Below, in pieces: positions 56,755 through 64,000 of a stretch of 64,000 nt of DNA. The stretch lies in the NCBI RefSeq assembly GCF_040095835.1, contig NZ_JBBMFT010000001.1, positions 797,183 to 861,182 on the forward strand. Reading direction: 5' to 3'. The notes beneath the pieces were generated by a model. That model did not search any database and was not told the origin of the DNA. It worked only from the letters and a program-made list of their open reading frames with translations. The DNA is from Flavonifractor hominis (GTDB taxonomy: Bacteria; Bacillota; Clostridia; Oscillospirales; Oscillospiraceae). How positions within the stretch are numbered: position 1 is the first letter of the stretch; each line of letters opens with the position of its first letter. The position numbers and the translations under genes were made by a program.

Positions 56755-57164
56755 GTCTCTTCCTCCATCATAATGCCAAACAGTTCGTTGAGCCGCTGGG
56801 TGCGTCCCTGGAGCCACAGCCAGCCAAACAGCGCCTCCAGCCCGGTGGCAGCCTGATAGTCTGCCCGGCTGGCGTTCTGGGGCACGCTGTGGGGGCTGAC
56901 GTTGCGGCCCCGTCGGAACACGTCCCCCTCTTCCTCGCTCAGCAGGGGCAGGATCTTCTCCACCGCCTTAGCCTGGGCGGGGGCGGCCACATAGCGCACA
57001 GTGGCCCGGTGCAGCCCCTTGGAGGTGGCCTTACCGTGCAGGCACAGCCAGGAGCGCACCATCAGTTCAAACACACCGTCTCCCAGATGGGCCAGCCCCA
57101 GGCTGCTGATGGCCCGGATGGCGTCCGGCTCGGCGTGCAGGTGAAAGTAATCCGTCATATCCAT
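56745..57164 (-). CDS. mrnC: Mini-ribonuclease III
   Basis: ATG 57164 (GAGGAAG close upstream; ATG 57158 is also possible) gives 139 residues. The RNase III-type catalytic Asp lies in LGLAHLGDGVFELMVRSWL, and ASRADYQAATGLEALFGWLW carries the second acidic site (EALFG). No double-stranded RNA-binding domain follows, as in MrnC, which matures 23S rRNA. It is followed directly by rqcH. Confidence 0.9.
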   Translation of the reverse strand: MDMTDYFHLHAEPDAIRAISSLGLAHLGDGVFELMVRSWLCLHGKATSKGLHRATVRYVAAPAQAKAVEKILPLLSEEEGDVFRRGRNVSPHSVPQNASRADYQAATGLEALFGWLWLQGRTQRLNELFGIMMEEETCR

Positions 57165-57246
57165 CTTCCTCGTTTTTCCTTTGTCACTGATAGGATAGTA
57201 TACCGCAATCCCGCCGGAAAAACAACCGGGTGCCCTCCACTTCTCC

Positions 57247-57795
57247 TCACCCCTGAGGCAGCCGCGGGCAGCCGCAGGACGAAAAGGGAAACACGGCGCA
57301 TCTCCGTCCATCCAGCTCTTCCACCCGCGCAAAACAAAACAGCGGCGTCATGGGAAATGCCATCCCCTCCGGCCAGGGAAAGGCCAGCAAAAAGCCCCCC
57401 TCCTCCCGGCGCAGAAAGGCCCCGGCGTTTCCCGCCGCCCGGGCCAGCAGCGGCTCCCCCATCAGCCGGGCAGGGGTGGCCTCCCAGCTCCACCCCGCCG
57501 GTGCCCGGGGGCGAGCCGTACTTCCCGGGACAAACGCCAACTCGGCCTCCGCTCCTTCCGGCGGCCATATTCCCCGACGCCTAAGCTCGTCCAGTGACAA
57601 ACTGCGCCGCAGCTGCAACCTTCCCTGCTCCGGCAAAAAGGTCCCCAGCAGAAACCGCTCTCCTTTTCCCAGCAGGTAACACTTATACAGCCCTCGTCTA
57701 TCGTCCCGCAGTTCTCCCCTGCACCGCACCCGCAGCCCCTCTTCCTGAAGGGTCAGCCATCCCTGTCCGCCTGCCAGCGGATAGCGTCTTTCCAC
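57247..57795 (-). CDS. Conserved hypothetical protein
   Basis: GTG 57795 follows GGAGGAGG and gives 182 residues with an Arg/Gly/Pro-rich, beta-strand-like composition (GWLTLQEEGLRVRCRGELRD, GIWPPEGAEAELAFVPGS). No signal peptide, membrane helix or known motif is seen, and I do not recognise the family. It lies 82 bases upstream of mrnC on the same strand. Confidence 0.65.
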   Translation of the reverse strand: MERRYPLAGGQGWLTLQEEGLRVRCRGELRDDRRGLYKCYLLGKGERFLLGTFLPEQGRLQLRRSLSLDELRRRGIWPPEGAEAELAFVPGSTARPRAPAGWSWEATPARLMGEPLLARAAGNAGAFLRREEGGFLLAFPWPEGMAFPMTPLFCFARVEELDGRRCAVFPFSSCGCPRLPQG

Positions 57796-57920
57796 TCCGC
57801 GGCACCTCCTCCCTCCCCTGTCTTTTTATTGTATGCAACCTCCATCAGGCGAATGTTTTGCTTTACTTAAAGTTACCGCTTTTTGTAATATGTTTTTCTT
57901 TTTTATTTTTATGTTACCTA

Positions 57921-57949
57921 TTGCATGCGGCAGCCCTTTTTTGTATAAT
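57921..57949 (+). promoter_or_regulatory. Strong sigma-A promoter
   Basis: TTGCAT (57921-57926), 17-base spacer, TATAAT (57944-57949), 44 bases before GTG 57994. The preceding 80 bases are AT-rich and could act as an UP element. Confidence 0.85.
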
Positions 57950-57993
57950 GTTATCAGAAATTAATCGATCCTGGCGATTAGGGGGAACTCACT

Positions 57994-58650
57994 GTGGATC
58001 TTAAGTCTCAGAGCGAGGCGTGGAAGGATTTGGTCGGCTGTCTCCCCGGCATTTTGGAGAGTGAATTTGTCGTAGAAAACGATACCATTCGGGAAGTTCA
58101 CATTCTTTCGGATCAGTCCCGCGGCCCGAAACAGATCGTCCGCGACGTACAGTCGGCCATGCTGGCCCGCTTTCATCTGGAACTGGATCACAGAATCATC
58201 AGCGTGGCTCAGATCCCGGGTCGTTTTTCTGCCGAACATCACCGCCGTTTGATCTGCGAACGGCTGGAGCTCTCCGGCGGACGCAGTGGTTCTTCTGTGG
58301 TCGTCCATCTCTCACTGGATGGAAATACTTACAGCGGCCGTGCCTGTTATGATTCCGCCCGTTCCGACCGGATGCGTGCCATTGCCCAGGCCACGGTGGA
58401 GGCCATCAACCTCCTGTTGGCTTCCGGCTGCCGGTTCTTTCTGGAAGATGTACGTTACGCATCCATGGGTGAACGGCGGGCAATTTTGGTTGGCCTGCAC
58501 CTGAAATACGATGGAAAGACGGAAGCCTTGCTGGGCGCCTGCTACGAGGGCGATGATCCCAATTTTTCCGTAGCTCTGGCCACCCTGGATGGCGTAAACC
58601 GTCGTTTTACCACACTTCCTTTCGCCAAGGAAGGCGAACCGGTATCCTGA
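57994..58650 (+). CDS. Conserved hypothetical protein, two-domain
   Basis: Starts at GTG 57994 behind GGGGGAA. The 218-residue protein has an N-terminal segment of the form FVVENDTIREVHILSDQSRG followed by PKQIVRDVQSAMLARFHLEL and DHRIISVAQI. I recall similar segments in other Clostridia proteins but cannot name the family. The C-terminal half (SSVVVHLSLDGNTYSGRACY and so on) is beta-rich. It is cytoplasmic as judged from sequence and has a strong promoter, so it may be an abundant or housekeeping protein. Confidence 0.75.
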   Translation: MDLKSQSEAWKDLVGCLPGILESEFVVENDTIREVHILSDQSRGPKQIVRDVQSAMLARFHLELDHRIISVAQIPGRFSAEHHRRLICERLELSGGRSGSSVVVHLSLDGNTYSGRACYDSARSDRMRAIAQATVEAINLLLASGCRFFLEDVRYASMGERRAILVGLHLKYDGKTEALLGACYEGDDPNFSVALATLDGVNRRFTTLPFAKEGEPVS

Positions 58651-58727
58651 CCGGTCTTAATTTAAGCGAAGCGGATATGGCCTGTCTCTAGCGAATGACA
58701 GAGTTCTGTCAAGGAGGGCTATATTCG

Positions 58728-58811
58728 ATGAAACACGCGAAGCTGATCGCTGCGCTTACTTCCCTGGTTTCCCTGCTCCTGGCCGGCGGTGCGTTCTTTA
58801 ACATCCGCTGA
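58728..58811 (+). CDS. 27-residue hydrophobic peptide
   Basis: ATG 58728 has AAGGAGG eight to nine bases upstream. The peptide MKHAKLIAALTSLVSLLLAG plus GAFFNIR looks like a signal-peptide or single transmembrane segment with a basic N-terminus. A hairpin terminator (58821-58857) follows at once. Its dedicated ribosome site and terminator support a real small gene; the function could be a membrane peptide, toxin or signalling precursor. Confidence 0.55.
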   Translation: MKHAKLIAALTSLVSLLLAGGAFFNIR

Positions 58812-58820
58812 GCACAAACA

Positions 58821-58857
58821 GAACGCGGACAGTCGGCATCCCCGGCTGTCCGTGTTC
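58821..58857 (+). terminator. Hairpin terminator after the small peptide gene
   Basis: A 16-bp imperfect stem (58821-58836 with 58842-58857, two mismatches). The T tail is weak. Confidence 0.65.
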
Positions 58858-58897
58858 TTCCATTCTGACATTTAGGCGCGTCCTGGAGGGCAAGGTT

Positions 58898-60220
58898 ATG
58901 CAAACGGCTGCAAAGCGGTATATGACTCTGATCTGCGTGCTTGGACTGGCAGTCGGGTGCTTTTGCATCTGGCGCTTTCTCTCTTGCCTGGCCGGTCCCT
59001 GGACTCCGACCTACATAGGCGTTTTTCTGGTCCTGGTTCTGCTCTCGTGGGGCTGCTGCTGCCTTCCCCTCTATCTCCGGGAAGATTGTACGGTGGATTT
59101 GTCCTTCATCAGCGTGCTGGCTACCGTGCTCCTTCTGGGCCCGGAAGCGGCGGCACTGATCAAACTCATTACCTATCCGTTTGTCGTCATTCCATCCCCG
59201 GACGGCTCACACCGGGAACATTTTCTGAACACCTCCCTGCGCAAAAACCTCTTCAATATGGGAAACCACAGCATTTCTTATTTCCTGGGCGGGCTGGCTT
59301 ATTATGCTGCAGGCGGGACTCCGGGCGATATCACCCTTCCTTATGTGCTTCTTCCCGCACTGCTGTTTATCATCATGGCCATGCTCTCCAATGTGGTGGT
59401 CATCCTGCTCTATTTCGTGTTGACCCAGCGCATCCGCATTTATCCCACATTTTTTCACATGTTCCTTACTCTGATCCCAAGCATCGGTCTGTCCGCACCC
59501 ATTGGCTACTTTCTGGCCTTTCTTCTGAACCTGCCTGACGGTATCTGGTTGTCCCTGTTGTTTATGCTGCCGCTGCTGCTGGCCCGCTACTCCTTCCGTC
59601 TATACCTGGACAGCCAGAAGCATCAGCAGCAGATCATCCGCACCCTCACCGCCGCGCTGGAAGCCAAGGACGAATACACCGAAGGCCATTCCCAACGAGT
59701 GGAACATTACGCCGTCCAGGTGGCCGATCAGATGAAACTCTCCACCCGACAGCGCACCTGGCTGTCGGTAGCCGCTCTTTTCCACGACATCGGCAAAATC
59801 GGCGTGCCCGACTCCATCCTGCAAAAGCCGGGTGCTCTTACCCCGGAGGAGCGAGCCATCATTCAGGCCCACCCCGCCACCGGAGTACGTATTCTGAAGC
59901 AGTTGTCCGGATACGAGGAGATCATTCCCCTGGTACTCCATCACCACGAGTTTTTTGACGGGCGTGGATATCCAGACGGCACCCGGGGCGACGAATTGTC
60001 CATTGAGACCTACATTCTTTCCGCCGCCGACGCCTATGACGCCATCACCAGTGACCGCCCTTACCGCAAAGGCAGCACGCCTCAGCAGGCCGCCGCCATT
60101 CTCCGCGCCGAGGCCGGGCGGCAGTTTCATCCCCAAGTCGCTACCATTCTGGCTGATATGGCAGAAGCTGGTCTGCTGGATCGGCCCGACACCAACACCC
60201 AGGAGGAGCCCACATGCTGA
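58898..60220 (+). CDS. Membrane HD-GYP c-di-GMP phosphodiesterase
   Basis: The 440-residue protein has six to seven hydrophobic helices in its first 235 residues (a MASE-like membrane sensor) and a C-terminal HD-GYP domain: HSQRVEHYAVQVADQMKLST, FHDIGKIGVPDSILQKPG (HD pair), LHHHEFFDGRGYPDGTRGDE (GYP motif) and LSAADAYDAITSDRPYRKG. All metal ligands appear intact, so it should hydrolyse c-di-GMP. It overlaps the DUF5317 gene by 7 bases; the two are often paired. Confidence 0.93.
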   Translation: MQTAAKRYMTLICVLGLAVGCFCIWRFLSCLAGPWTPTYIGVFLVLVLLSWGCCCLPLYLREDCTVDLSFISVLATVLLLGPEAAALIKLITYPFVVIPSPDGSHREHFLNTSLRKNLFNMGNHSISYFLGGLAYYAAGGTPGDITLPYVLLPALLFIIMAMLSNVVVILLYFVLTQRIRIYPTFFHMFLTLIPSIGLSAPIGYFLAFLLNLPDGIWLSLLFMLPLLLARYSFRLYLDSQKHQQQIIRTLTAALEAKDEYTEGHSQRVEHYAVQVADQMKLSTRQRTWLSVAALFHDIGKIGVPDSILQKPGALTPEERAIIQAHPATGVRILKQLSGYEEIIPLVLHHHEFFDGRGYPDGTRGDELSIETYILSAADAYDAITSDRPYRKGSTPQQAAAILRAEAGRQFHPQVATILADMAEAGLLDRPDTNTQEEPTC

Positions 60221-60744
60221 GCTTATCCATTCTGGCGGCGCTGCTTCTGGGATGGTGCACCGGCGGGCGGCTGGCACGGTTTGAGCGCTGCGGCCTTCGT
60301 CTGCTGCCATTGCCGGCGCTCGCTCTGCTGCTCCAGCGGATCAGCTGTGCTCCCTGGGCTCTGCTGCTCTCCTACGGGCTGCTTTTCCTTTTTGTTTTAT
60401 ACAACCGGCATTTGAAAAAGACCGCCTTCTTCCTTGGACTGGGCAGTGCCTGCAATCTGGCTGTAATTGCAGCCAATCATTGGCGCATGCCGGTAAGCCC
60501 TCAGGTCGTGGACCTACTCTCCTCCCAGGCAGCAGCCGACCTGCTGGTGGGAAACATTCCTATGTATGCCGTCGCAGGAGAAGGGACCCGATTGCTCATA
60601 CTGGGTGACATTCTCTATTGTCCTCTGCCGGTATTGGGCGGATTTGCCAGTATTGGAGATCTGCTGCTAATGCTGGGTGTATTTTGGGGCATTTTAGCCG
60701 CCATGGCCCCCCACCGTCTGCCCGGCTGGATGTCACGTGGATAA
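60214..60744 (+). CDS. DUF5317 membrane protein
   Basis: The 176-residue protein has about five hydrophobic helices and the DUF5317 landmarks ANHWRMPVSPQ and LGDILYCPLPVLGGFASIGD. It overlaps the HD-GYP gene by 7 bases, so the two are translationally coupled. The biochemical role is unknown; a link to c-di-GMP or envelope signalling is suggested only by this pairing. Confidence 0.85.
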   Translation: MLSLSILAALLLGWCTGGRLARFERCGLRLLPLPALALLLQRISCAPWALLLSYGLLFLFVLYNRHLKKTAFFLGLGSACNLAVIAANHWRMPVSPQVVDLLSSQAAADLLVGNIPMYAVAGEGTRLLILGDILYCPLPVLGGFASIGDLLLMLGVFWGILAAMAPHRLPGWMSRG

Positions 60745-60747
60745 GAC

Positions 60748-60791
60748 AATAAAACGAGGGGCCGCGGATCTCCGCGGCCCCTCGTTTTATT
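60748..60791. terminator. Bidirectional terminator
   Basis: A 21-bp perfect stem (60748-60768 with 60771-60791) with A/T outer runs between convergent genes. Confidence 0.92.
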
Positions 60792-60794
60792 CTT

Positions 60795-61343
60795 TCACTG
60801 GATCTGATAGCTTCCCCGTACCATAAGGGTGGCAGCAGTGGTCGCTTTCACACCCCGCCCCTCAATGGTCCCCAGGTAAAGGTGGTTGGCCACCAGAGTT
60901 CCGCCATTGGCCAACGTGGTCCCGGCCGTCATATCCACCAGACCGGGTGCGCTGTCCGAAACGCATACCGCTGTACCCGAGCGCAGCAGGAACTCACAGG
61001 ACGCCCCGCCGGTCAGCGTCTGCCCAGCCGTCAGCTCCACGACCTCATAGATGGCGCCGCCCTCCGGCGTATCCCCGGTTTCACCGGCCAGGCTGGCCTG
61101 TACCTCTTTCTCATATTCCGTCACTACATCGTTCAGCTGCTGCTTCAGTTCCGTCTCACGGGCGGCCACTTTGGCATCTACCTGTTCCAGAATGGCCGGA
61201 GTGACCTTCTGATTCAGATAACTTAATGTCACCAGCGGATCGCTCTGGCTTCCCTGCTGTCCCGCCGCCAGAGCCACACCGGCCAGCCCAAGCGTCATCA
61301 GACAGCCAACCGCCACCCGGATGCCCCATGTTCTCCGTTTCAT
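60795..61343 (-). CDS. Secreted hypothetical protein
   Basis: The 182-residue protein has a Sec signal peptide (residues 1-27; RVAVGCLMTLGLAGVALA with cleavage after ALA). A helical segment follows (YLNQKVTPAILEQVDAKVAA), then a beta-rich region with GQTLTGGASCEFLLRSGTAV and several short repeats of Gly/Thr. I do not recognise a named family. It may be an extracellular or spore-associated protein. It shares the strand with mazF but is separated by 60 bases. Confidence 0.75.
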   Translation of the reverse strand: MKRRTWGIRVAVGCLMTLGLAGVALAAGQQGSQSDPLVTLSYLNQKVTPAILEQVDAKVAARETELKQQLNDVVTEYEKEVQASLAGETGDTPEGGAIYEVVELTAGQTLTGGASCEFLLRSGTAVCVSDSAPGLVDMTAGTTLANGGTLVANHLYLGTIEGRGVKATTAATLMVRGSYQIQ

Positions 61344-61406
61344 ATGTACAACCTCCGTTGAAATGCGGGAGGACCGCCGCCTTCCAGCGGTCCTCTCCGC
61401 GATTGC

Positions 61407-61772
61407 TTATACCATGGTATCTGTGTGCAGGCCGAAGCTGACCGCGATGGCGTTATCCACCCGCTGCATCTGCGTTTCGTCCAGCCGTCCCATATGCTCT
61501 CTCAGCCGCCGTTTGTCCAGCGTCCGGATCTGTTCCAGCAGCACCACGGACTCTTTGGGCAGGCCGTAGGTGTTGGCCGAGAGCTCAATGTGGGTAGGCA
61601 GACGGGCCTTGCCGGTCTGAGATGTGATGGCGGCCGCGATCACCGTTGGGCTGTGACGGTTGCCGGTGTCGTTCTGCACGATCAGCACCGGACGCACGCC
61701 CCCCTGCTCGCTGCCCACCACAGGGCTCAGATCAGCATAGAAAATGTCTCCTCGTTTTACGCTGTTGTCCAC
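61407..61772 (-). CDS. MazF/EndoA-type mRNA interferase
   Basis: The 121-residue protein starts at GTG 61772 and has MazF hallmarks: RGDIFYADLSPVVGSEQGGV, RPVLIVQNDTGNRHSPTVIA, TSQTGKARLPTHIEL and VVLLEQIRTLDKRRL. It would cut single-stranded mRNA at a short motif. In Bacillus the order is alr, antitoxin endoAI, endoA. Here alr lies 201 bases upstream and no antitoxin gene is seen between, so the antitoxin is distant or absent. Confidence 0.9.
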   Translation of the reverse strand: MDNSVKRGDIFYADLSPVVGSEQGGVRPVLIVQNDTGNRHSPTVIAAAITSQTGKARLPTHIELSANTYGLPKESVVLLEQIRTLDKRRLREHMGRLDETQMQRVDNAIAVSFGLHTDTMV

Positions 61773-61973
61773 AAAAGCTCACACTCCGCCGGAAGATAGT
61801 CACCTGCGTCACATGGCCAGCAGCCTATGTAACGCGGTCACTATGATTCTCCCACGGGGCGACAGGATTTATACACAGCCATTAAAAAAACAGGAAGGGG
61901 CTGCGCTCCCCGTCGCCATACCGGCGCATCCTCCCCGGTCCAGTGTATGCCAAACCAAGCGCTTCCGTGTACC

Positions 61974-63101
61974 TCAGCCCAGATATTCCCGGTGCACCCG
62001 GGGCGACACCGAACACAGAAGTTCATACTGGATGGTACCAGCCAATTCAGCCGCCTCCTCGACCGGCAGGCCGCTGCCAAAGACCTCCACCTCATCACCC
62101 GGGCAAACCTCCAGCCCGGTGACATCCGCCATGCACATATCCATGCAGATCCGTCCCACCACCGGCACCCGCCGGCCATGGATCAAGACTTCCAGACGAT
62201 CCGAGCACACGCGCGGCAGTCCATCCGCATACCCAATGGTCAGTGCCGCCAGTTTGGTCTCCCGTTCCAGCACGTGGGTACAGCCGTAGCTCACCGCCGT
62301 ACCCGCCGGCACCGTTTTAACCGAGGCCACCCGGGTCTTAAGGGTCATCACCGGCTTGAGCTGCAGCCCTTCCAGGCCCATACAGGACGGGTCCGGATAA
62401 TGCCCGTACAGGGCAACTCCAGGGCGCACCATGTCCAGATATGTACAGGGGTAGTTCAGCACTGCCGCACTGGCCGCACAGTGTCGGATACGGAAATGTA
62501 CGTCCCGTTCCTCCAATGCCGCCAGCAGGTCCAGAAAGCGGGTAAACTGGAGCATGGTGTACGCCTCATCCCCATCTGCATTGGCAAAGTGGGTATAGAT
62601 TCCCTCCACATCCAGTCCAGGCAAGGCACATATCGCCGCCATAGTGTCCGCCGTGTGTTCCAGCTCCTGCTCCGTACACAGCCAGCCCAGGCGGGACATG
62701 CCGGTATCCGCCTTGACATGTACCAGCAGCCGCTTCCCTGCCGCCGTCGCGGCCTCGGACAGCGCTTGAGCCGTCTGTTCATCGTATACCGTCTGGGTCA
62801 GGTCGTTGGCCAGCAGTTCGGAGGCACAGCTGGCCGGAGTGTAGCCCAAAATCAGGATAGGAGTCCGGATCCCGGCCCTGCGCAGCTCCAATGCCTCATC
62901 CAGGCAGGCCACCGCCAGATACTCTGCCCCCAGCTGCTCCAGCCGACGTGCCACCGGCACCGCGCCATGTCCGTAAGCATCCGCCTTCACCACACCCAAA
63001 AAGCGGCAGCCGTCCGGCAAAAGCGCACGCAGCGCCCGATAGTTTTCCTCCAAATGGCTAAGATTGATCTCTGCCCATGTTCTTGTTTCCAGTTGTTTCA
63101 T
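61974..63101 (-). CDS. alr: Alanine racemase
   Basis: The 375-residue PLP enzyme has the PLP-binding Lys39 in FLGVVKADAYGHGAV, the glycine-rich region LGYTPASCASELLAND and the second catalytic Tyr in TAVSYGCTHVLERETK. It supplies D-alanine for peptidoglycan. A clear promoter lies upstream at 63136-63164, and the MazF gene follows on the same strand. Confidence 0.95.
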   Translation of the reverse strand: MKQLETRTWAEINLSHLEENYRALRALLPDGCRFLGVVKADAYGHGAVPVARRLEQLGAEYLAVACLDEALELRRAGIRTPILILGYTPASCASELLANDLTQTVYDEQTAQALSEAATAAGKRLLVHVKADTGMSRLGWLCTEQELEHTADTMAAICALPGLDVEGIYTHFANADGDEAYTMLQFTRFLDLLAALEERDVHFRIRHCAASAAVLNYPCTYLDMVRPGVALYGHYPDPSCMGLEGLQLKPVMTLKTRVASVKTVPAGTAVSYGCTHVLERETKLAALTIGYADGLPRVCSDRLEVLIHGRRVPVVGRICMDMCMADVTGLEVCPGDEVEVFGSGLPVEEAAELAGTIQYELLCSVSPRVHREYLG

Positions 63102-63135
63102 ACCATAAGCCTCTTTGCATTTGCTGTTTCGTGTT

Positions 63136-63164
63136 ATTATACTACACCCGCCTCATTCTCACAA
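63136..63164 (-). promoter_or_regulatory. Promoter of alr
   Basis: TTGTGA (63164-63159), 17-base spacer, TATAAT (63141-63136) on the minus strand, 34 bases before the alr ATG. Confidence 0.82.
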
Positions 63165-63310
63165 CCCCGAAGCCCATTACCTTTTTTAAGAACTTTTAAA
63201 TGAATTGTTCACACAACGCCAAAGACAAATCCCTGTTTTCCGGCTATAATAAGCTCAGATACCGGGGCCAGGTCGGCCCATATCGATTTTGATATAAGGA
63301 GGGTTCCAAT

Positions 63311-63694
63311 ATGTGGGAAAACCTTGGAAAGTCATTGGTCAATGTAGCGCTCGCCGGCGTTGGCTTGGCCGCACTGGCCGCAGAGCAGGCCGGTAAGGCC
63401 GGAAAGGTCCTGGTAGAGCGGGGCGAAATCGCTGTGGAGCAGGGCCGCAAGTACAGCGAAGATCTGCAGCAGAAGATGCAGGAGGACGCCAAGCGCCGCC
63501 GGGAAGAGCAGCTGGATCAGCAGGTATCTGCTATGGATGCTCAGCAGCGGGAGCAGCTGCGCCGCCGCCTGGCCGAGCTGGATGAATTGGAGCGCCAAGC
63601 CAAAGAGATGGCCGCACAGGCATCGGATGCCCCCTCTGACTGTGAAATCACCAACATCCATGGCGGACCGCAGGAAGATGACGATCAGACCTGA
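63311..63694 (+). CDS. Alpha-helical coiled-coil protein
   Basis: ATG 63311 follows AAGGAGGG. The 127-residue protein has a short hydrophobic Ala/Gly-rich N-terminus (LGKSLVNVALAGVGLAALAA) and a long charged coiled coil (about 35-105; QKMQEDAKRRREEQLDQQVS and similar) ending in an acidic tail. No family is recognised; phasin-like or membrane-associated scaffold proteins are possible. A TATAAT at 63245-63250 lies upstream with a weak AAGACA -35. Confidence 0.7.
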   Translation: MWENLGKSLVNVALAGVGLAALAAEQAGKAGKVLVERGEIAVEQGRKYSEDLQQKMQEDAKRRREEQLDQQVSAMDAQQREQLRRRLAELDELERQAKEMAAQASDAPSDCEITNIHGGPQEDDDQT

Positions 63695-63706
63695 TCTTTA
63701 TCAATC

Positions 63707-63746
63707 AAAGAGCCCGGCCCAAGCATATGCTTGGGCCGGGCTCTTT
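63707..63746. terminator. Bidirectional terminator
   Basis: A perfect 40-bp palindrome with AAAGAGC and GCTCTTT outer ends lies between convergent genes. Confidence 0.93.
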
Positions 63747-63760
63747 GTGTTGTAATTTTC

Positions 63761-64000
63761 TCAGCCGTTCTGCTCCTGGGTAAAGCGCATGAGCATGGTG
63801 GCTACCTCAGCGCGGCTGGCGGTGCCCTGGGGATCCAGAGCGGAGCCGTTCTTGCCGGTGAGGATGCCCTCGGCCACCGCCCACTCCATGGCATCCTGCG
63901 CCCAGGCGGACACGGAGGCGGCGTCGGCAAAGCCGGTCAGGCTGCCCTCCGTGGCGGGGGAGCCGGCGTAGCGGTAGAGCATGACGGCCAGCTGCTCCCG
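63761..64000 (-). CDS. C-terminal SLH domain of a surface protein (5' part outside window)
   Basis: The frame runs open to the window edge; an internal ATG at 63982 is not the start. The visible 79 residues are SLH-like: REQLAVMLYRYAGSP, LTGFADAASVSAWAQDAMEW and ASRAEVATMLMRFTQEQNG. It belongs to a larger exported protein anchored to the cell wall. Its size and signal peptide cannot be seen. It ends 15 bases from the terminator. Confidence 0.82.
   Translation of the reverse strand, partial: REQLAVMLYRYAGSPATEGSLTGFADAASVSAWAQDAMEWAVAEGILTGKNGSALDPQGTASRAEVATMLMRFTQEQNG

Noticed and set aside
61841..62179. Possible antitoxin gene between alr and mazF
   Set aside because: It lies mostly inside alr in another frame, is Trp/Arg/Cys-rich and does not resemble a MazE/EndoAI ribbon-helix-helix protein.

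Overview
The window looks like part of the chromosome of a GC-rich, spore-forming Clostridia, most likely Oscillospiraceae (Flavonifractor/Lawsonibacter-like). This is inferred from gene content (EcfAAT, RqcH, Mini-III, DUF3783, DUF5317, NfnAB, a TnpX-type recombinase), strong Shine-Dalgarno sites and abundant intrinsic terminators; the genus cannot be fixed by eye. Region 1 (1-13.7 kb) is the right-hand part of an integrated mobile element. A long minus-strand series runs from an XRE repressor and an ImmA-type protease through a zinc-ribbon protein, a sigma-like factor, a DinG-type helicase, a tandem ribbon-helix-helix protein, another zinc-ribbon protein, a Toprim/DUF3991 protein, a large Cys-repeat SLH surface protein, SSB and a ParB-like protein, to a gene cut by the window start. 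A plus-strand TnpW-like gene and a large serine recombinase close the element near 13.66 kb. Two identical-core operators (GTTCTC-N6-GAGAAC) tie the repressor to a second gene inside the element. Region 2 (13.7-19.5 kb) holds a DtxR/MntR-type regulator, a heterodimeric ABC exporter with its MarR regulator (with a 25-bp perfect palindromic operator), a transglutaminase-like protein and tRNA-Leu(CAA). Region 3 (19.9-23.4 kb) is the most unusual. It has a small protein, then a choice-of-anchor-A protein with a (TTTS)12 mucin-like tract and a C-terminal domain paralogous to the small protein, then a GT-B glycosyltransferase. The anchor protein lacks a signal peptide and has a sigma-K-like promoter, so I propose a glycosylated spore-surface module. 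Region 4 (23.2-24.7 kb) is a MATE efflux gene behind a leader with a 14-codon peptide overlapping an intrinsic terminator, a candidate ribosome-controlled attenuator. Region 5 (24.8-34.5 kb) contains a DivIVA-like protein, an rRNA-methyltransferase-like gene, the ECF energising module EcfA1-EcfA2-EcfT, TruA, DUF5711, CvpA and ClpE. Region 6 (34.5-41.7 kb) contains an SDR, a GGDEF/EAL protein, DUF3783, PlsY-like, GreA-like, a radical SAM protein and a SLOG-family protein. Region 7 (41.8-48.3 kb) contains an FMN riboswitch with RibU (likely powered by the ECF module of region 5), GlnRS, threonine aldolase, an ECF sigma with its membrane anti-sigma-like partner, and DUF2798 behind an attenuator-like hairpin. 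Region 8 (48.3-57.8 kb, minus strand) contains NfnAB electron-bifurcating transhydrogenase, a two-component system flanking a BcrA-type ABC transporter, RqcH, Mini-ribonuclease III and a hypothetical gene. Region 9 (57.9-64 kb) contains a conserved hypothetical, a 27-residue peptide, an HD-GYP protein with DUF5317, a secreted hypothetical, a MazF-type toxin without an adjacent antitoxin, alanine racemase, a coiled-coil protein and the 3' end of an SLH-domain protein cut by the window end. All functions are read from sequence patterns without database searches.
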